64,000 bases of DNA from Gammaproteobacteria bacterium (GTDB lineage: Bacteria; Pseudomonadota; Gammaproteobacteria; Ga0077536). Positions within the stretch are counted from its first letter, which is position 1, and each line of letters begins with the position of its first letter. Made by a program: the position numbers and the translations under genes. Below the pieces are notes generated by a model. That model did no database searches and was not told the origin of the DNA. It saw only the letters and a list, made by a program, of their open reading frames with translations. Location of the stretch: contig JADLGE010000075.1 in the NCBI GenBank assembly GCA_020849475.1, positions 1 to 64,000 on the forward strand. The letters run 5' to 3'. Below, one piece after another: positions 40,988-53,062 of this stretch.

Positions 40988-42386
40988 CCCTCACGGCACG
41001 CTCATGCATCGCGTAGAGCGTATTCATTTCATCGGCGTTGGCGGCTCGGGCATGAGCGGCATCGCTGAAGTGCTGTCGAACCTCGGCTACAAGGTCTCGG
41101 GCTCGGATCAGAGCACATCGCGCGTGACGGAGCGTCTGCGCGGCGCGGGTGTCACGGTGCTCGGTTCGCACATCGCCAGCAATGTCGACGGCGCCGACGT
41201 GGTGGTCTATTCCAGCGCCATTGCCGACGACAATGTCGAACTGGTGGCGGCGCGCGCGCAACGCATCCCGGTGGTGCCGCGCGCCGAGATGCTGGCCGAA
41301 CTCATGCGTTTCCGTCGCGGCATCTGTATCGCCGGCACCCACGGCAAGACCACCACCACCTCGCTGGTGGCGACGGTGCTGGCCGAAGCCGGCCTCGATC
41401 CGACCTTCGTGGTCGGCGGCCTGGTCAAGAGCATCAATGCCAACGCGCGACTCGGCGCCGGCCGTTACCTGGTGGCCGAAGCGGATGAGAGCGATGCTTC
41501 GTTCCTGCTGCTGCATCCGCTGGTGGCGGTGCTGACCAATGTCGATGCCGATCACATGGCGACCTATCACGGTGACTTCGCGGTGCTGAAGGCGACTTTC
41601 GTCGAATTCTTCCGCCGTCTGCCGTTTTATGGCGTGGCCTGTGTGTGTCTCGATGATGCGCAGGCGGCGTCCCTGATCCCCGAGATTCGCGCGCGCGTCA
41701 TCACCTATGGCGTGCATGAAGAGGCCGACGTGCGCGGCTACGACCTGCGTCATGTCGACGGACGTGAACATTTTCGCGTGGCCTTGAAAGACGAAGCGTC
41801 GCAGCCGCAGGACGAGTTCGTGTTGAACCTGCCCGGTGAGCACAACGTGCAGAATGCCCTCGCTTCGATCGCGGTGGCGCGCGAACTCGGCGTTGATCTC
41901 GACGCCGCACGCCGCGCGCTGTCGAGCTTTCAAGGCATCGCGCGACGCTGCCAGATCCATCGCGGCATCGACATCGGCGCGCGTCGCGTGACGGTCATCG
42001 ATGACTATGGTCATCACCCCAAGGAACTCGAAGCGGTGTTGAAGACCATCCGCCGCACGTTTCCGGACAAGCGCCTGGTGGTGGTGTTTCAACCGCATCG
42101 CTATACCCGCACGCGCGACCTGTTCGAGGATTTCGCCGCCGTGCTGTCGCGCGCCGATGTGCTGGTGCTGCTCGAAGTCTATGCCGCCGGCGAAGCGCCC
42201 ATTCCCGGCGCCGACGGTCGCGCCCTGGCACGCGCCATTCGCACCCGCGGTCATATCGACCCGGTATTCGTCGCCGAACTCGGCGCGGTAAAAGATGTAT
42301 TGGCCGACATCGTGCACGACGACGATGTGGTGGCGCTGCTCGGCGCCGGCAATATCGGCGGCATTGCCGAGGCCCTGGTGTCATGA
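40980..42386 (+). CDS. murC: UDP-MurNAc:L-alanine ligase
   Basis: 468 residues from ATG 40980; an ATG eight codons on is an alternative. Motifs: IHFIGVGGSGMSGIAEVLSNLGY, VSGSDQSTS, IAGTHGKTTTTSLVATVL, DESDASFLLLHPLVAVLTNVDADH, the IARRCQIHR segment and VIDDYGHHPKELEA. Adds the first residue, L-alanine. Overlaps murG by 8 bases; a 49-base space before murB is the largest junction between rsmH and ftsQ. Confidence 0.98.
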   Translation: MHDPHGTLMHRVERIHFIGVGGSGMSGIAEVLSNLGYKVSGSDQSTSRVTERLRGAGVTVLGSHIASNVDGADVVVYSSAIADDNVELVAARAQRIPVVPRAEMLAELMRFRRGICIAGTHGKTTTTSLVATVLAEAGLDPTFVVGGLVKSINANARLGAGRYLVAEADESDASFLLLHPLVAVLTNVDADHMATYHGDFAVLKATFVEFFRRLPFYGVACVCLDDAQAASLIPEIRARVITYGVHEEADVRGYDLRHVDGREHFRVALKDEASQPQDEFVLNLPGEHNVQNALASIAVARELGVDLDAARRALSSFQGIARRCQIHRGIDIGARRVTVIDDYGHHPKELEAVLKTIRRTFPDKRLVVVFQPHRYTRTRDLFEDFAAVLSRADVLVLLEVYAAGEAPIPGADGRALARAIRTRGHIDPVFVAELGAVKDVLADIVHDDDVVALLGAGNIGGIAEALVS

Positions 42387-42435
42387 GTGTCACGAGCGCG
42401 CCCAGGTGTCGGACGTGAACGCGCAGGCAGATCGC

Positions 42436-43326
42436 ATGCACGCGCCGTGGCGCGGCGCCTATCGGCGTGGCGAGTCGCTCGCGCGCCATTGCAGCTGGCG
42501 CTGCGGCGGCCCGGCTGATCATTACTTCGAGCCCGCCGACCGCGAAGAGCTCAAGGCCTATCTCGCCAGCAACGGCATCGACCCGCTGTTCTGGCTGGGT
42601 TTGGGCAGCAATCTTCTGATTCGCGATGGCGGTCTGCGGGGTACTGTCATCTCGACCGCCAATCTCGTCGGCTGCGAGTGGCGCGATGACACCCATTTAT
42701 ATGCCGAAGCCGGTGTGCCCTGTGCGCGCATCGCACGGGCCGCCGCCGCCCAGGACCGCGCCGGTCTCGAATTCCTGGCTGGCATTCCCGGCACGCTGGG
42801 CGGTGCGTTGCGCATGAACGCCGGCGCCTTGGGCGGTGAAACCTGGCAGTTCGTCGCATGGGCGGAATTGATCGACCGGCGTGGTGCTGTCACGCGCATC
42901 GACCGCGAGCAGTTCCAGGCCAGCTACCGCCGTGTGCGGCAGCCGCAGCCCGGCTGGTTCATCGCCGCGCTGCTACATGTGCCTTTGTCGGCGCAGGGCG
43001 AGGGCAATGAACGTATCCGCCAGGTGCTGGCGCAGCGCGGCGCGAGCCAGCCTACCGGCAAGGCCTCGTGCGGCTCGGTGTTCAAGAATCCGCCCGGTGA
43101 TTACGCCGGGCGTCTGATCGAGTCCTGCGGTTTGAAGGGCTTTCGCATCGGCGGCTGCGAAGTGTCGCCGGTGCACGCGAACTTCATCGTCAACGACGCC
43201 GGCGCCCGCGCTGCTGACGTCGAACACATGATTCGCCATGTGCAGGCCACGGTGCGCGCACACACCGGTGTCGCGCTCGAAACCGAAGTGCAGATTGTCG
43301 GTGACGCCGGGGAGGCGAGTGCATGA
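42436..43326 (+). CDS. murB: UDP-N-acetylenolpyruvoylglucosamine reductase (short, type II form)
   Basis: 296 residues from ATG 42436 (MHAPWRGAYRRGESLARHCSWRCGG); GTG codons at 42406 and 42415 are possible. FAD-binding: WLGLGSNLLIRDGGLRGTVI, EFLAGIPGTLGGALRMNAGALGGE; the catalytic serine region is ASCGSVFKNPPGDYAGRLIE, and the end VHANFIVNDAGA is conserved. The length and missing Tyr-loop region point to type II MurB rather than the longer E. coli type I. In E. coli murB lies outside the dcw cluster. Overlaps ddl by 4 bases. Confidence 0.96.
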   Translation: MHAPWRGAYRRGESLARHCSWRCGGPADHYFEPADREELKAYLASNGIDPLFWLGLGSNLLIRDGGLRGTVISTANLVGCEWRDDTHLYAEAGVPCARIARAAAAQDRAGLEFLAGIPGTLGGALRMNAGALGGETWQFVAWAELIDRRGAVTRIDREQFQASYRRVRQPQPGWFIAALLHVPLSAQGEGNERIRQVLAQRGASQPTGKASCGSVFKNPPGDYAGRLIESCGLKGFRIGGCEVSPVHANFIVNDAGARAADVEHMIRHVQATVRAHTGVALETEVQIVGDAGEASA

Positions 43327-44282
43327 GCGCGCCGTCCCGCCATGAATTCGATGCCATGGTGCGCGCCGCCGGCCGTGTCGGCGTGCTGATGGGCGGACGC
43401 TCGGGTGAACGCGAGGTGTCGCTGAAAAGCGGCACCGCCGTCACCGCGGCATTGCGTAACGCCGGCATCGACGCCACCGCGCTCGATTGGGCGGGCACGC
43501 TCGAATCCCTGCTGGCGTTCAAGGGCTATGACCGTTACTTCATCGCCTTGCATGGCCGCGGCGGCGAAGACGGCCAGGTGCAGGCCGCGCTCGATCTGCT
43601 CGGTGTGCCCTACACCGGCACCGGCGTCGCGGGCTGCGCGATTGCGATGGACAAATACCGCACCAAGCTTGCGTGGCTGGGCGCCGGTCTGCCCACGCCG
43701 CCGTACAAAGTGGTCGACGCCAACACCGACGTGCAAAGCGTGATTGCCGAGTTGGGCCTGCCGTTCATTATCAAACCCGGGCGCGAAGGCTCGAGTCTCG
43801 GCGTTGCCAAGGTCAGTCTCGCCGATGATTTCGGCAGCGCCGTCAAGGCCGCGCTGGCCTACGACGAACTCGTGATCGCGGAGCGCTACATCAAGGGCGG
43901 CGAATACACGCTGTCCATTGTCGCCGGCCAGACCTTGCCGATGATTCGCCTCGAAACGCCGCACGAGATCTACGACTACGCGGCCAAGTATCTGGTCGAC
44001 ACCACGTCATATATATGTCCGTGTGGATTGTCGGCGGCGGACGAAGCGGCGGCCGCGGCGCTGGGTCTGCGCGCTTTTGAAGCTTTGGACGGCAGCGGTT
44101 GGGGACGCGTCGACTTCATGCGCGACGCGCAGGGCCGCATGTGGCTTATTGAACTCAACACCGTGCCAGGCATGACTGATCATTCGCTGGTGCCGATGGC
44201 GGCGCGCCAGGATGGCTGGACGTTTGAGCAGCTGGTGGTGACGATTCTCGCTTCCAGCCGCGCGCGCGAGGTTCGCGAATGA
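43323..44282 (+). CDS. ddl: D-alanine:D-alanine ligase
   Basis: 319 residues. ATP-grasp ligase supplying D-Ala-D-Ala to MurF. Motifs: VGVLMGGRSGEREVSLKSG, ALHGRGGEDGQVQAALDLLGVPYTG, FIIKPGREGSSLGVAKV, AERYIKGGEYTLSI, SGWGRVDFMRDAQGRMWLIELNTVPGMTDHSLVPMAA. Overlaps murB and ftsQ by 4 bases each. Confidence 0.98.
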   Translation: MSAPSRHEFDAMVRAAGRVGVLMGGRSGEREVSLKSGTAVTAALRNAGIDATALDWAGTLESLLAFKGYDRYFIALHGRGGEDGQVQAALDLLGVPYTGTGVAGCAIAMDKYRTKLAWLGAGLPTPPYKVVDANTDVQSVIAELGLPFIIKPGREGSSLGVAKVSLADDFGSAVKAALAYDELVIAERYIKGGEYTLSIVAGQTLPMIRLETPHEIYDYAAKYLVDTTSYICPCGLSAADEAAAAALGLRAFEALDGSGWGRVDFMRDAQGRMWLIELNTVPGMTDHSLVPMAARQDGWTFEQLVVTILASSRAREVRE

Positions 44283-45031
44283 GCCACGCCGTGCCCAAAG
44301 TCACCGAGCCCGTGCCGCCGCGCGTGGCGCCGACCACCATTGCGTTCATCGTCATGGCGGTCGCCACTGTGATCGGCGCGGTGTGGCTGGCGCGCGAACT
44401 GTCCGACCCTGCCGCGTTGCCGATACGGCGCGTGATGGTCGAGGGTGAATTCAAGCACCTCACCACCGAGCATGTGCAGCGCGCGGTGGTCGGCGCGGTG
44501 CACGCCGGTTTCTTTGGGGTGGATGTGAGCGACATCCGTCGTCTGCTACAGGACGAAGCGTGGATTCGCGATGCCAATGTCAGTCGCATGTGGCCCGATG
44601 GCCTGCACGTGACCATCGTTGAACAAATTCCGGTGGCGCGCTGGGGTGACTACGGTCTGCTCAACGAGCGCGCCGACATCTTCGTGCCCGCCGCCGAAGA
44701 TCTGCCGCGCGACCTCGTACAACTCAACGGGCCTTTGGGTTCAGAGCAGGAAGTGCTGGAGCGTTTCGGTTACATCCGCTCGCAGCTCCGGGCGATTGGC
44801 CTCAAGGTCGTGGCCTTGAGCCTGTCGGACCGCCGCGCATGGACCGTCACCACCGAGGGTGGACACGAGATTCTGCTCGGGCGGCGCGACCTGGAAGAGC
44901 GCCTGGCGCGCTTCAAGTGGGGATATACCAAGGGTTTGAATGCAGCGTGGGAGCGTATCGGCCATGTCGATATGCGTTACACCAATGGATTCGCGGTGGG
45001 CGAGCGCGGATCAGCGAAGAGGAATGGTTGA
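44279..45031 (+). CDS. ftsQ: Cell division protein FtsQ
   Basis: 250 residues. Cytoplasmic N-terminus, a membrane helix (about residues 16-38, IAFIVMAVATVIGAVWLA), a POTRA domain (IRRVMVEGEFKHLTTEHVQRAVVGAVHAGFFGVDV), then the beta domain with WPDGLHVTIVEQIPVARWG and GGHEILLGRRDLEERLARF. Recruits FtsLB and links early to late division proteins. Followed after 54 bases by ftsA. Confidence 0.97.
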   Translation: MSHAVPKVTEPVPPRVAPTTIAFIVMAVATVIGAVWLARELSDPAALPIRRVMVEGEFKHLTTEHVQRAVVGAVHAGFFGVDVSDIRRLLQDEAWIRDANVSRMWPDGLHVTIVEQIPVARWGDYGLLNERADIFVPAAEDLPRDLVQLNGPLGSEQEVLERFGYIRSQLRAIGLKVVALSLSDRRAWTVTTEGGHEILLGRRDLEERLARFKWGYTKGLNAAWERIGHVDMRYTNGFAVGERGSAKRNG

Positions 45032-45085
45032 CATGAAGGGCTGGCGGATGGAAGTCGGCACTGCGCGCAAGCGCGGGAGCACAAT

Positions 45086-46324
45086 ATGATGGTGAAGAAG
45101 CCGGACAAGAAGCTGCTGGTCGGCCTCGACATCGGCACCTCGAAGGTGGTGGCGATCGTCGGCGAGATCTCGCCCGACGGTTCCATCGAAGTGGTGGGAC
45201 TCGGCTCCCATCCTTCGCGCGGCCTGAAGAAGGGCGTGGTGGTGAATATCGAGTCGACGGTGCAGTCCATTCAGCGCGCCATTGAAGAAGCCGAGCTCAT
45301 GGCCGGTTGCGAGATTCACTCGGTGTACGCCGGCATCGCAGGCGGCCACATCCGCAGCTTGAATTCGCACGGCATCGTCGCCATCCGCGACAGCGAAGTC
45401 ACTCATAATGATGTCGAGCGGGTGATCGATGCGGCGCGCGCGGTGGCGATACCGGCCGATCAGAAAATCCTGCACATCTTGCCGCAGGAGTTCATCATTG
45501 ACGGCCAGGAGGGCATACGCGAACCGATAGGCATGTCGGGTGTGCGCCTCGAATCGCGCGTGCACATGGTGACCGGCGCGGTGTCGGCGGCGCAGAATAT
45601 CGTCAAGTGCGTGCGACGCTGTGGTCTCGAGGTGGACGACATCATCCTGCAGCAACTCGCTTCATCCTATGCGGTGCTGACCGAGGACGAAAAAGATCTC
45701 GGCGTGTGCCTGTGCGATATCGGTGGCGGCACCACTGACATCGCGGTGTTCGTGCACGGCGCCATCCATCATTCGGCGGTCATTCCGATTGCCGGTGACC
45801 AGGTCACCAACGACATCGCGGTGGCGTTGCGCACGCCCACCCATCATGCCGAGGACATCAAGATCCGCTACGCCTGCGCGCTGACCCAGCTCGCCAACCC
45901 CGATGAAACCATCGAGGTGCCGAGCGTCGGCGACCGGCCGCCGCGGCGTCTGGTGCGCCAGACCCTGGCCGAAGTGGTGGAGCCGCGTTACGAGGAGTTG
46001 TTCAGCCTGGTGGCGGCCGAACTCAAGCGCAGTGGTTTCGAGGAAATGATGGCTGCCGGCGTGGTGCTGACCGGCGGCGGCTCAAAGATGGAAGGCGTCA
46101 TTGAACTCGCCGAAGAGGTGTTCCACATGCCGGTCAGACTCGGCACGCCGCAATACGTGGCGGGGCTGGTCGATGTGGTGCGCAATCCGATTTATGCAAC
46201 GGGTGTCGGTCTGCTCCTGTTCGGCAATCAGGCCGGCGGCGGCACTTACACGCAACCCGCGCGTTTCGAGAGCACGGCAGGACTCTGGGAGCGCATGAAG
46301 GCCTGGTTCCATGGAAATTTTTAA
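45086..46324 (+). CDS. ftsA: Cell division protein FtsA
   Basis: 412 residues from ATG 45086 with the ribosome site GGGAG. Actin-like ATPase that anchors FtsZ. Motifs: LVGLDIGTSKVVAIVGEI (phosphate 1), the 1C domain with SGVRLESRVHMVTG, VCLCDIGGGTTDIAVF (phosphate 2), VVLTGGGSKMEGVIELAEEVFHMPVRLG, and a C-terminal amphipathic membrane-targeting helix (GLWERMKAWFHGNF). A GNRA-loop hairpin lies shortly after the stop. Confidence 0.98.
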   Translation: MMVKKPDKKLLVGLDIGTSKVVAIVGEISPDGSIEVVGLGSHPSRGLKKGVVVNIESTVQSIQRAIEEAELMAGCEIHSVYAGIAGGHIRSLNSHGIVAIRDSEVTHNDVERVIDAARAVAIPADQKILHILPQEFIIDGQEGIREPIGMSGVRLESRVHMVTGAVSAAQNIVKCVRRCGLEVDDIILQQLASSYAVLTEDEKDLGVCLCDIGGGTTDIAVFVHGAIHHSAVIPIAGDQVTNDIAVALRTPTHHAEDIKIRYACALTQLANPDETIEVPSVGDRPPRRLVRQTLAEVVEPRYEELFSLVAAELKRSGFEEMMAAGVVLTGGGSKMEGVIELAEEVFHMPVRLGTPQYVAGLVDVVRNPIYATGVGLLLFGNQAGGGTYTQPARFESTAGLWERMKAWFHGNF

Positions 46325-46336
46325 GGCCGGGCACCG

Positions 46337-46352
46337 GCGGCTGCGAAGCCGC
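46337..46352 (+). other. Hairpin between ftsA and ftsZ
   Basis: GCGGCT-GCGA-AGCCGC is a perfect 6-bp stem with a GNRA tetraloop, 12 bases after the ftsA stop. No T-tract follows. It may be an mRNA processing or stabilising element that helps give FtsZ a higher level than FtsA; this is inference. Confidence 0.4.
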
Positions 46353-46441
46353 GCGACGCACCGAGCCAACGCTGGATCATAACGAATACATAACAGTCAC
46401 CCGGCCCTTGCATGGGGCGGATAGTAGACGGAGGGAAGAAG

Positions 46442-47641
46442 ATGTTCGAACTCATGGACTCTTACAGCCAACGCGCGGTCATCAAGGTGATCGGTGTCGG
46501 CGGCGGTGGTGGTAACGCGGTTCAGCACATGCTGAGCGCGGACATTGATGGCGTTGAATTCATCTGCGCGAACACCGACGCGCAGGTTTTGAAGAATTCG
46601 CCGGTCAAGACCACCTTGCAACTCGGTGCGGATATCACCAAGGGCTTGGGCGCGGGCGCCAATCCCGATATCGGCAAACGTGCGGCGATGGACGACCGCG
46701 ATCGCATCGGTGATGTGCTCGAAGGCTCCGACATGATCTTCATCACCGCCGGTATGGGTGGTGGCACCGGCACCGGCGCGGCGCCGGTGGTGGCGCAGAT
46801 CGCCAAGGAGATGGGCATTCTGACGGTGGCGGTCGTGACCCGACCGTTTCCGTTCGAAGGCAAGAAGCGCGCGGCGATCGCCGACCAGGGCATCAAGGAT
46901 CTCGCCCAGTACGTCGATTCGCTGATCACCATCCCCAATGAGAAGCTGCTGTCGGTGCTCGGTCGCGACATCAGCCTGCTGGATGCCTTCAAGGCCGCCA
47001 ACGACGTGCTGCTGGGCGCGGTGCAGGGTATCGCGGAGCTGATCACCTGCCCGGGTCTCATCAACGTCGACTTTGCCGACGTGCGCACCGTGATGTCGGA
47101 GATGGGCATGGCGATGATGGGCTCGGGCCAGGCCCGCGGCCAGGATCGCGCGCGCATTGCCGCTGAAGCTGCGATCTCGAGCCCGCTGCTGGAGGACATC
47201 AATCTGTCCGGAGCCAAGGGTATCCTGGTCAACGTGACCTCGGGTCTCGACCTCAAGATGGGCGAGTTCGAGGAAGTCGGCAACACCGTCAAGGCCTTTG
47301 CCTCCGACAACGCGACCGTGGTGGTCGGCACCGTCATCGACCCCACCATGGAAGACGAGATCCGTGTGACGGTGGTGGCGACCGGCATCAGCTGTGAAGC
47401 GCGTCAGAAGGAAGAGCCGACCCCGGTGTTGCAGCAGACCACTGCCGTGGCGTCCGCCGGCCCGACCGCGGTGCCGTCGAATGCGCCCTCGGCGCGCCGC
47501 AGCGAGGAGGAAATCGACTTTCGGCGCATGGACCGACCGACCGTGATCCGCAACCGGGAGGAGCGTGTGCTGCCCGATTTGAGCGACGGCAATACCGATT
47601 ATCTCGATATTCCGGCGTTCCTGCGCCGTCAGGCCGACTGA
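46442..47641 (+). CDS. ftsZ: Cell division protein FtsZ
   Basis: 399 residues from ATG 46442 ([21 protein letters not shown]) with a strong ribosome site (GGAGGGAAG); the track start lies ten codons upstream. Tubulin-like GTPase forming the Z-ring. Motifs: [17 protein letters not shown], the signature [20 protein letters not shown], the T7 loop [19 protein letters not shown] and the C-terminal peptide [12 protein letters not shown] that binds FtsA and, in many relatives, ZipA and ZapD. A disordered linker covers about residues 320-380. Confidence 0.99.
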   Translation: MFELMDSYSQRAVIKVIGVGGGGGNAVQHMLSADIDGVEFICANTDAQVLKNSPVKTTLQLGADITKGLGAGANPDIGKRAAMDDRDRIGDVLEGSDMIFITAGMGGGTGTGAAPVVAQIAKEMGILTVAVVTRPFPFEGKKRAAIADQGIKDLAQYVDSLITIPNEKLLSVLGRDISLLDAFKAANDVLLGAVQGIAELITCPGLINVDFADVRTVMSEMGMAMMGSGQARGQDRARIAAEAAISSPLLEDINLSGAKGILVNVTSGLDLKMGEFEEVGNTVKAFASDNATVVVGTVIDPTMEDEIRVTVVATGISCEARQKEEPTPVLQQTTAVASAGPTAVPSNAPSARRSEEEIDFRRMDRPTVIRNREERVLPDLSDGNTDYLDIPAFLRRQAD

Positions 47642-47730
47642 GTCGGGCCACGGCGCGGGGCCGACGCGAGATCAGCAAGGACGGTGGGTTCGCTGAATAA
47701 GGACAGGGTTATCAAGCCTATACGGAGGTG

Positions 47731-47739
47731 TGTTATATT
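47731..47739 (+). promoter_or_regulatory. Extended -10 promoter for lpxC
   Basis: TGTTATATT (TG-n-TATATT) lies after ftsZ, about 43 bases before the lpxC start. A weak -35-like TTATCA lies some 18 bases upstream of the TTATAT. It would give lpxC its own transcript with a leader of about 36 bases. Confidence 0.5.
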
Positions 47740-47757
47740 CCTGACACAAAAGCGGAC

Positions 47758-47773
47758 CTTCTCTCAGGAGAAG
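47758..47773 (+). promoter_or_regulatory. Leader hairpin covering the upstream lpxC ribosome site
   Basis: CTTCTC-TCAG-GAGAAG is a perfect 6-bp stem and its 3' arm contains the AGGAG that sits 11 bases before the lpxC ATG. A second GGAG (47775-47778) is unpaired but very close to the start. Folding would hide the first ribosome site, a possible translational control. Confidence 0.4.
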
Positions 47774-47781
47774 TGGAGAAC

Positions 47782-48693
47782 ATGATCAAACAGCGGACCC
47801 TGAAGAATGTGATCCGGGCGACGGGTGTCGGCCTGCACACGGGGCGCAAGGTCTTTTTGACCTTACGCCCTGCGCCGGCAGACACCGGCATCGTATTTCG
47901 TCGGGACGACTTGAAGCCGTCGGTCGAAATCGTGGCGCGTGCGGAGAACGTCGGTGACACCAGTCTTTCGACCAGTCTAGTCAAGGACAACGTGCGCATC
48001 TCGACTGTCGAGCATTTGCTGTCGGCCTTCGCGGGTCTGGGCATCGATAACGCCTACGTCGACTTGAGCGCTGCGGAAGTGCCGATCATGGATGGCAGCG
48101 CCGGGCCCTTCGTGTTCCTGATTCAGTCCGCCGGTTTCGAAGAACAGAACCAACCGAAGAAATACATGCGCATCAAGCGCCAGATTTCGGTGCGCGACGG
48201 CGATAAATGGGCGCGTTTCGAGCCATTTGACGGCTTCAAAGTGTCCTTCGCCATCGAGTTCGATCACCCGTTCTTCCACCAGCGCAGCAAGCATGCTGAA
48301 ATCGATTTCTCCACCACCAGCTTCGTCAAGGAAGTGGCGCGTGCGCGCACTTTCGGCTTCATGAAGGACGTCGAGATCCTGCGTGAGCAGAACCTCGCGC
48401 TGGGCGGCAGCCTCGATAACGCCGTGGTGGTCGATGACTATCGCGTTCTTAACGAGGACGGCCTGCGTTACGAAGACGAATTCGTCAAACACAAGATTCT
48501 CGACGCGATTGGCGATCTCTACCTGCTCGGCCATAGCCTGATTGGCGCCTTTCACGGCTACAAGTCCGGACACGAACTCAACAATCGTCTGCTGCGCAAG
48601 ATCCTGGCGACAGAAGACGCATTTGAACTGGTGTCGTTCGAGGGCGAGGAGAGCGCACCGTTTTCCTTCATGCAGCCGATTCCGGCGCGCTGA
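47782..48693 (+). CDS. lpxC: UDP-3-O-acyl-N-acetylglucosamine deacetylase
   Basis: 303 residues from ATG 47782 ([21 protein letters not shown]); the track start adds 18 residues before the ribosome site. First committed step of lipid A synthesis. Zinc and catalytic motifs: [21 protein letters not shown] (histidine of EHLL), [17 protein letters not shown] (catalytic glutamate region), ARTFGF and [33 protein letters not shown]. Its place after ftsZ is typical of gammaproteobacteria. Confidence 0.98.
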   Translation: MIKQRTLKNVIRATGVGLHTGRKVFLTLRPAPADTGIVFRRDDLKPSVEIVARAENVGDTSLSTSLVKDNVRISTVEHLLSAFAGLGIDNAYVDLSAAEVPIMDGSAGPFVFLIQSAGFEEQNQPKKYMRIKRQISVRDGDKWARFEPFDGFKVSFAIEFDHPFFHQRSKHAEIDFSTTSFVKEVARARTFGFMKDVEILREQNLALGGSLDNAVVVDDYRVLNEDGLRYEDEFVKHKILDAIGDLYLLGHSLIGAFHGYKSGHELNNRLLRKILATEDAFELVSFEGEESAPFSFMQPIPAR

Positions 48694-48706
48694 GAATGGC
48701 CCGGGA

Positions 48707-49186
48707 CTAGTCCCGGGCGTGGCGCGCCAGCCGCTCGAGGGCGGCGCGCAGTTTGCTGTCGGTGGTGCAGCGCGCTTCCTGACGCAGGGCATCCGCCGCC
48801 GCATGGGTCATATGCCTGCGCGGCGGGGCGACTGTCTTGGGTCGCGGCTCGGTGACATTGCGCACCCGCACGCTGCGTACTTCGCGAAATTCCGGATGGG
48901 CCTTGAGCTTTTCGAGGATTTCCGGGGTTTTGAAACGTAACTGCGCCGCCCAGGTCGAGCCCTCGGCCTGTAACACCAGGCAGCCGTCGCGCACCGTGGC
49001 CAGCCGAACGTGCGGGACCAGGGAGGCCGGCACGCAGGACATCAATGACTCGTTCAGGTCGCGCAGCCGATTGGCCTTATCGGTCAATTGCTTTAGCTGC
49101 GAAAATCTGGAGACAATGTCAAAAACAGACAGGGGGGTGCTCACAGCGGCTGGCCTGGCCTCGGGGTCGGCATGGCCGTTGCCCAA
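48707..49186 (-). CDS. dciA: DUF721 protein DciA (replicative helicase loader family)
   Basis: 159 residues from 49186; an internal GTG at 49144 (VSTPLSVFDIVSRFSQL) is an alternative start. The DUF721 core includes RLRDLNESLMSCVPASLVPHVRLATVRDGCLVLQAEGSTWAAQLRFKTPEIL. DciA loads DnaB in bacteria that lack DnaC or DnaI. Location between lpxC and secA, on the opposite strand and divergent from an M23 peptidase gene, matches Pseudomonas. The basic C-terminal tail is variable in the family. Confidence 0.88.
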   Translation of the reverse strand: MGNGHADPEARPAAVSTPLSVFDIVSRFSQLKQLTDKANRLRDLNESLMSCVPASLVPHVRLATVRDGCLVLQAEGSTWAAQLRFKTPEILEKLKAHPEFREVRSVRVRNVTEPRPKTVAPPRRHMTHAAADALRQEARCTTDSKLRAALERLARHARD

Positions 49187-49194
49187 CTAGTGTC

Positions 49195-50163
49195 ATGGAA
49201 ATAATCATCCTATCAAAGTCGCGGGGCACAACCGCGAGATTCCGCATCGGTTGGCAGATGCTGACGCTGACCGCTGTGATACTCATCGGCGGCTCGTCCA
49301 GCCTAGCGTGGTGGGGATATTCGCGTGGTGGCAACGCCATGGTCGAGGAGATGCTCAACAATCCCGAGCGTTCGGCGCAGATCTGGCAGCGTGAAATCAT
49401 CAACCAGCGCCAATTCCTCAACACTCTCAATGAAGACATGAATGCGGATTTGAGCGCCCTGTCCGGCGCCATCGGCCGCATTCAGTCGCAACTGACGCGC
49501 CTCGATGCGGTGGCCGAGCGGGTCGCCAAGTCCGCCCGCATCGATGCCGCCGAGTTCGATTTCGGCCACGAGCCTGCCATCGGCGGTCCGCAGAGCGCCA
49601 ATGTCCAGGCCCCGCAGTGGACCGATCTTCTGGCCAACCTCGACTCGATCAAGAGCGAGGTGCAGTTGCGCGACGACCGCCTGGGCGCCATTGAAGCCCT
49701 CATGCAGAACCGCCAGCTGCATGACGACATGAAGCCGGCCGGCCAGCCCTTGAGCGATGGCTGGATTTCCTCGGGCTTCGGCTACCGCACGGACCCGGTG
49801 ACCGGCGGCCGTGAATTTCACGATGGACTCGATTTCGCCGGCAAGCCCGGCGAGCAGGTGCGCGCGGTGGCGGCGGGTGTGGTGACCTGGTCCGGCAAGC
49901 GCTGGGGCTATGGCAACCTGGTCGAGATCAGCCATGGCAACGGCTACATCACCCGCTACGCGCACAATCGCGCCAATCTGGTGGCGGTCGGCGAAACCGT
50001 CAAGAAGAACCAGGCGGTCGCGCTGCTCGGTTCTACCGGTCGCACCACCGGCCCCCACGTGCACTTCGAAGTCGTGCACGACGGCGATCGGGTCGATCCC
50101 CTGAAGTTCGTTGGCAACCCCGCGCAACTGCGCGTGCAGGCCGGCACCGTCCTGCGACGATGA
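49195..50163 (+). CDS. M23 family metallopeptidase (murein hydrolase-like)
   Basis: 322 residues from ATG 49195; the track start overlaps dciA. An N-terminal membrane anchor (about residues 23-42), a long periplasmic coiled coil (about 45-175), and a LytM/M23 domain with the zinc motif H209-x3-D213 ([10 protein letters not shown]) and HVHFEV (H288, H290), so the site appears complete. Probable cleaver of peptidoglycan cross-links or a regulator of amidases, in the periplasm. It starts 8 bases from the divergent dciA start. Substrate and partner are not known. Confidence 0.9.
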   Translation: MEIIILSKSRGTTARFRIGWQMLTLTAVILIGGSSSLAWWGYSRGGNAMVEEMLNNPERSAQIWQREIINQRQFLNTLNEDMNADLSALSGAIGRIQSQLTRLDAVAERVAKSARIDAAEFDFGHEPAIGGPQSANVQAPQWTDLLANLDSIKSEVQLRDDRLGAIEALMQNRQLHDDMKPAGQPLSDGWISSGFGYRTDPVTGGREFHDGLDFAGKPGEQVRAVAAGVVTWSGKRWGYGNLVEISHGNGYITRYAHNRANLVAVGETVKKNQAVALLGSTGRTTGPHVHFEVVHDGDRVDPLKFVGNPAQLRVQAGTVLRR

Positions 50164-50218
50164 ATCCGCCGCCCGCGCCGTAATCGGTGGGCGGGCGCAC
50201 AGGATCCGCACTTCCCTT

Positions 50219-50227
50219 TGCTACAAT
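50219..50227 (+). promoter_or_regulatory. Extended -10 promoter for secA
   Basis: TGCTACAAT (TG-n-TACAAT) sits 72 bases before the secA ATG with no convincing -35. This form is common as a stand-alone extended -10 promoter. Confidence 0.45.
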
Positions 50228-50299
50228 GGCCGCGCCGCGACCGTCGCCTCCGCCGAGGCGCCTGTCGGTCGCCGCCCAATTCAATTCCAGCGCATTCCA

Positions 50300-53045
<2,746 letters not shown>

Positions 53046-53062
<17 letters not shown>

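Noticed and set aside
42295-42435. Upstream extension of murB to the track start
   Set aside because: It overlaps murC and encodes residues unlike MurB; ATG 42436 fits the family N-terminus.
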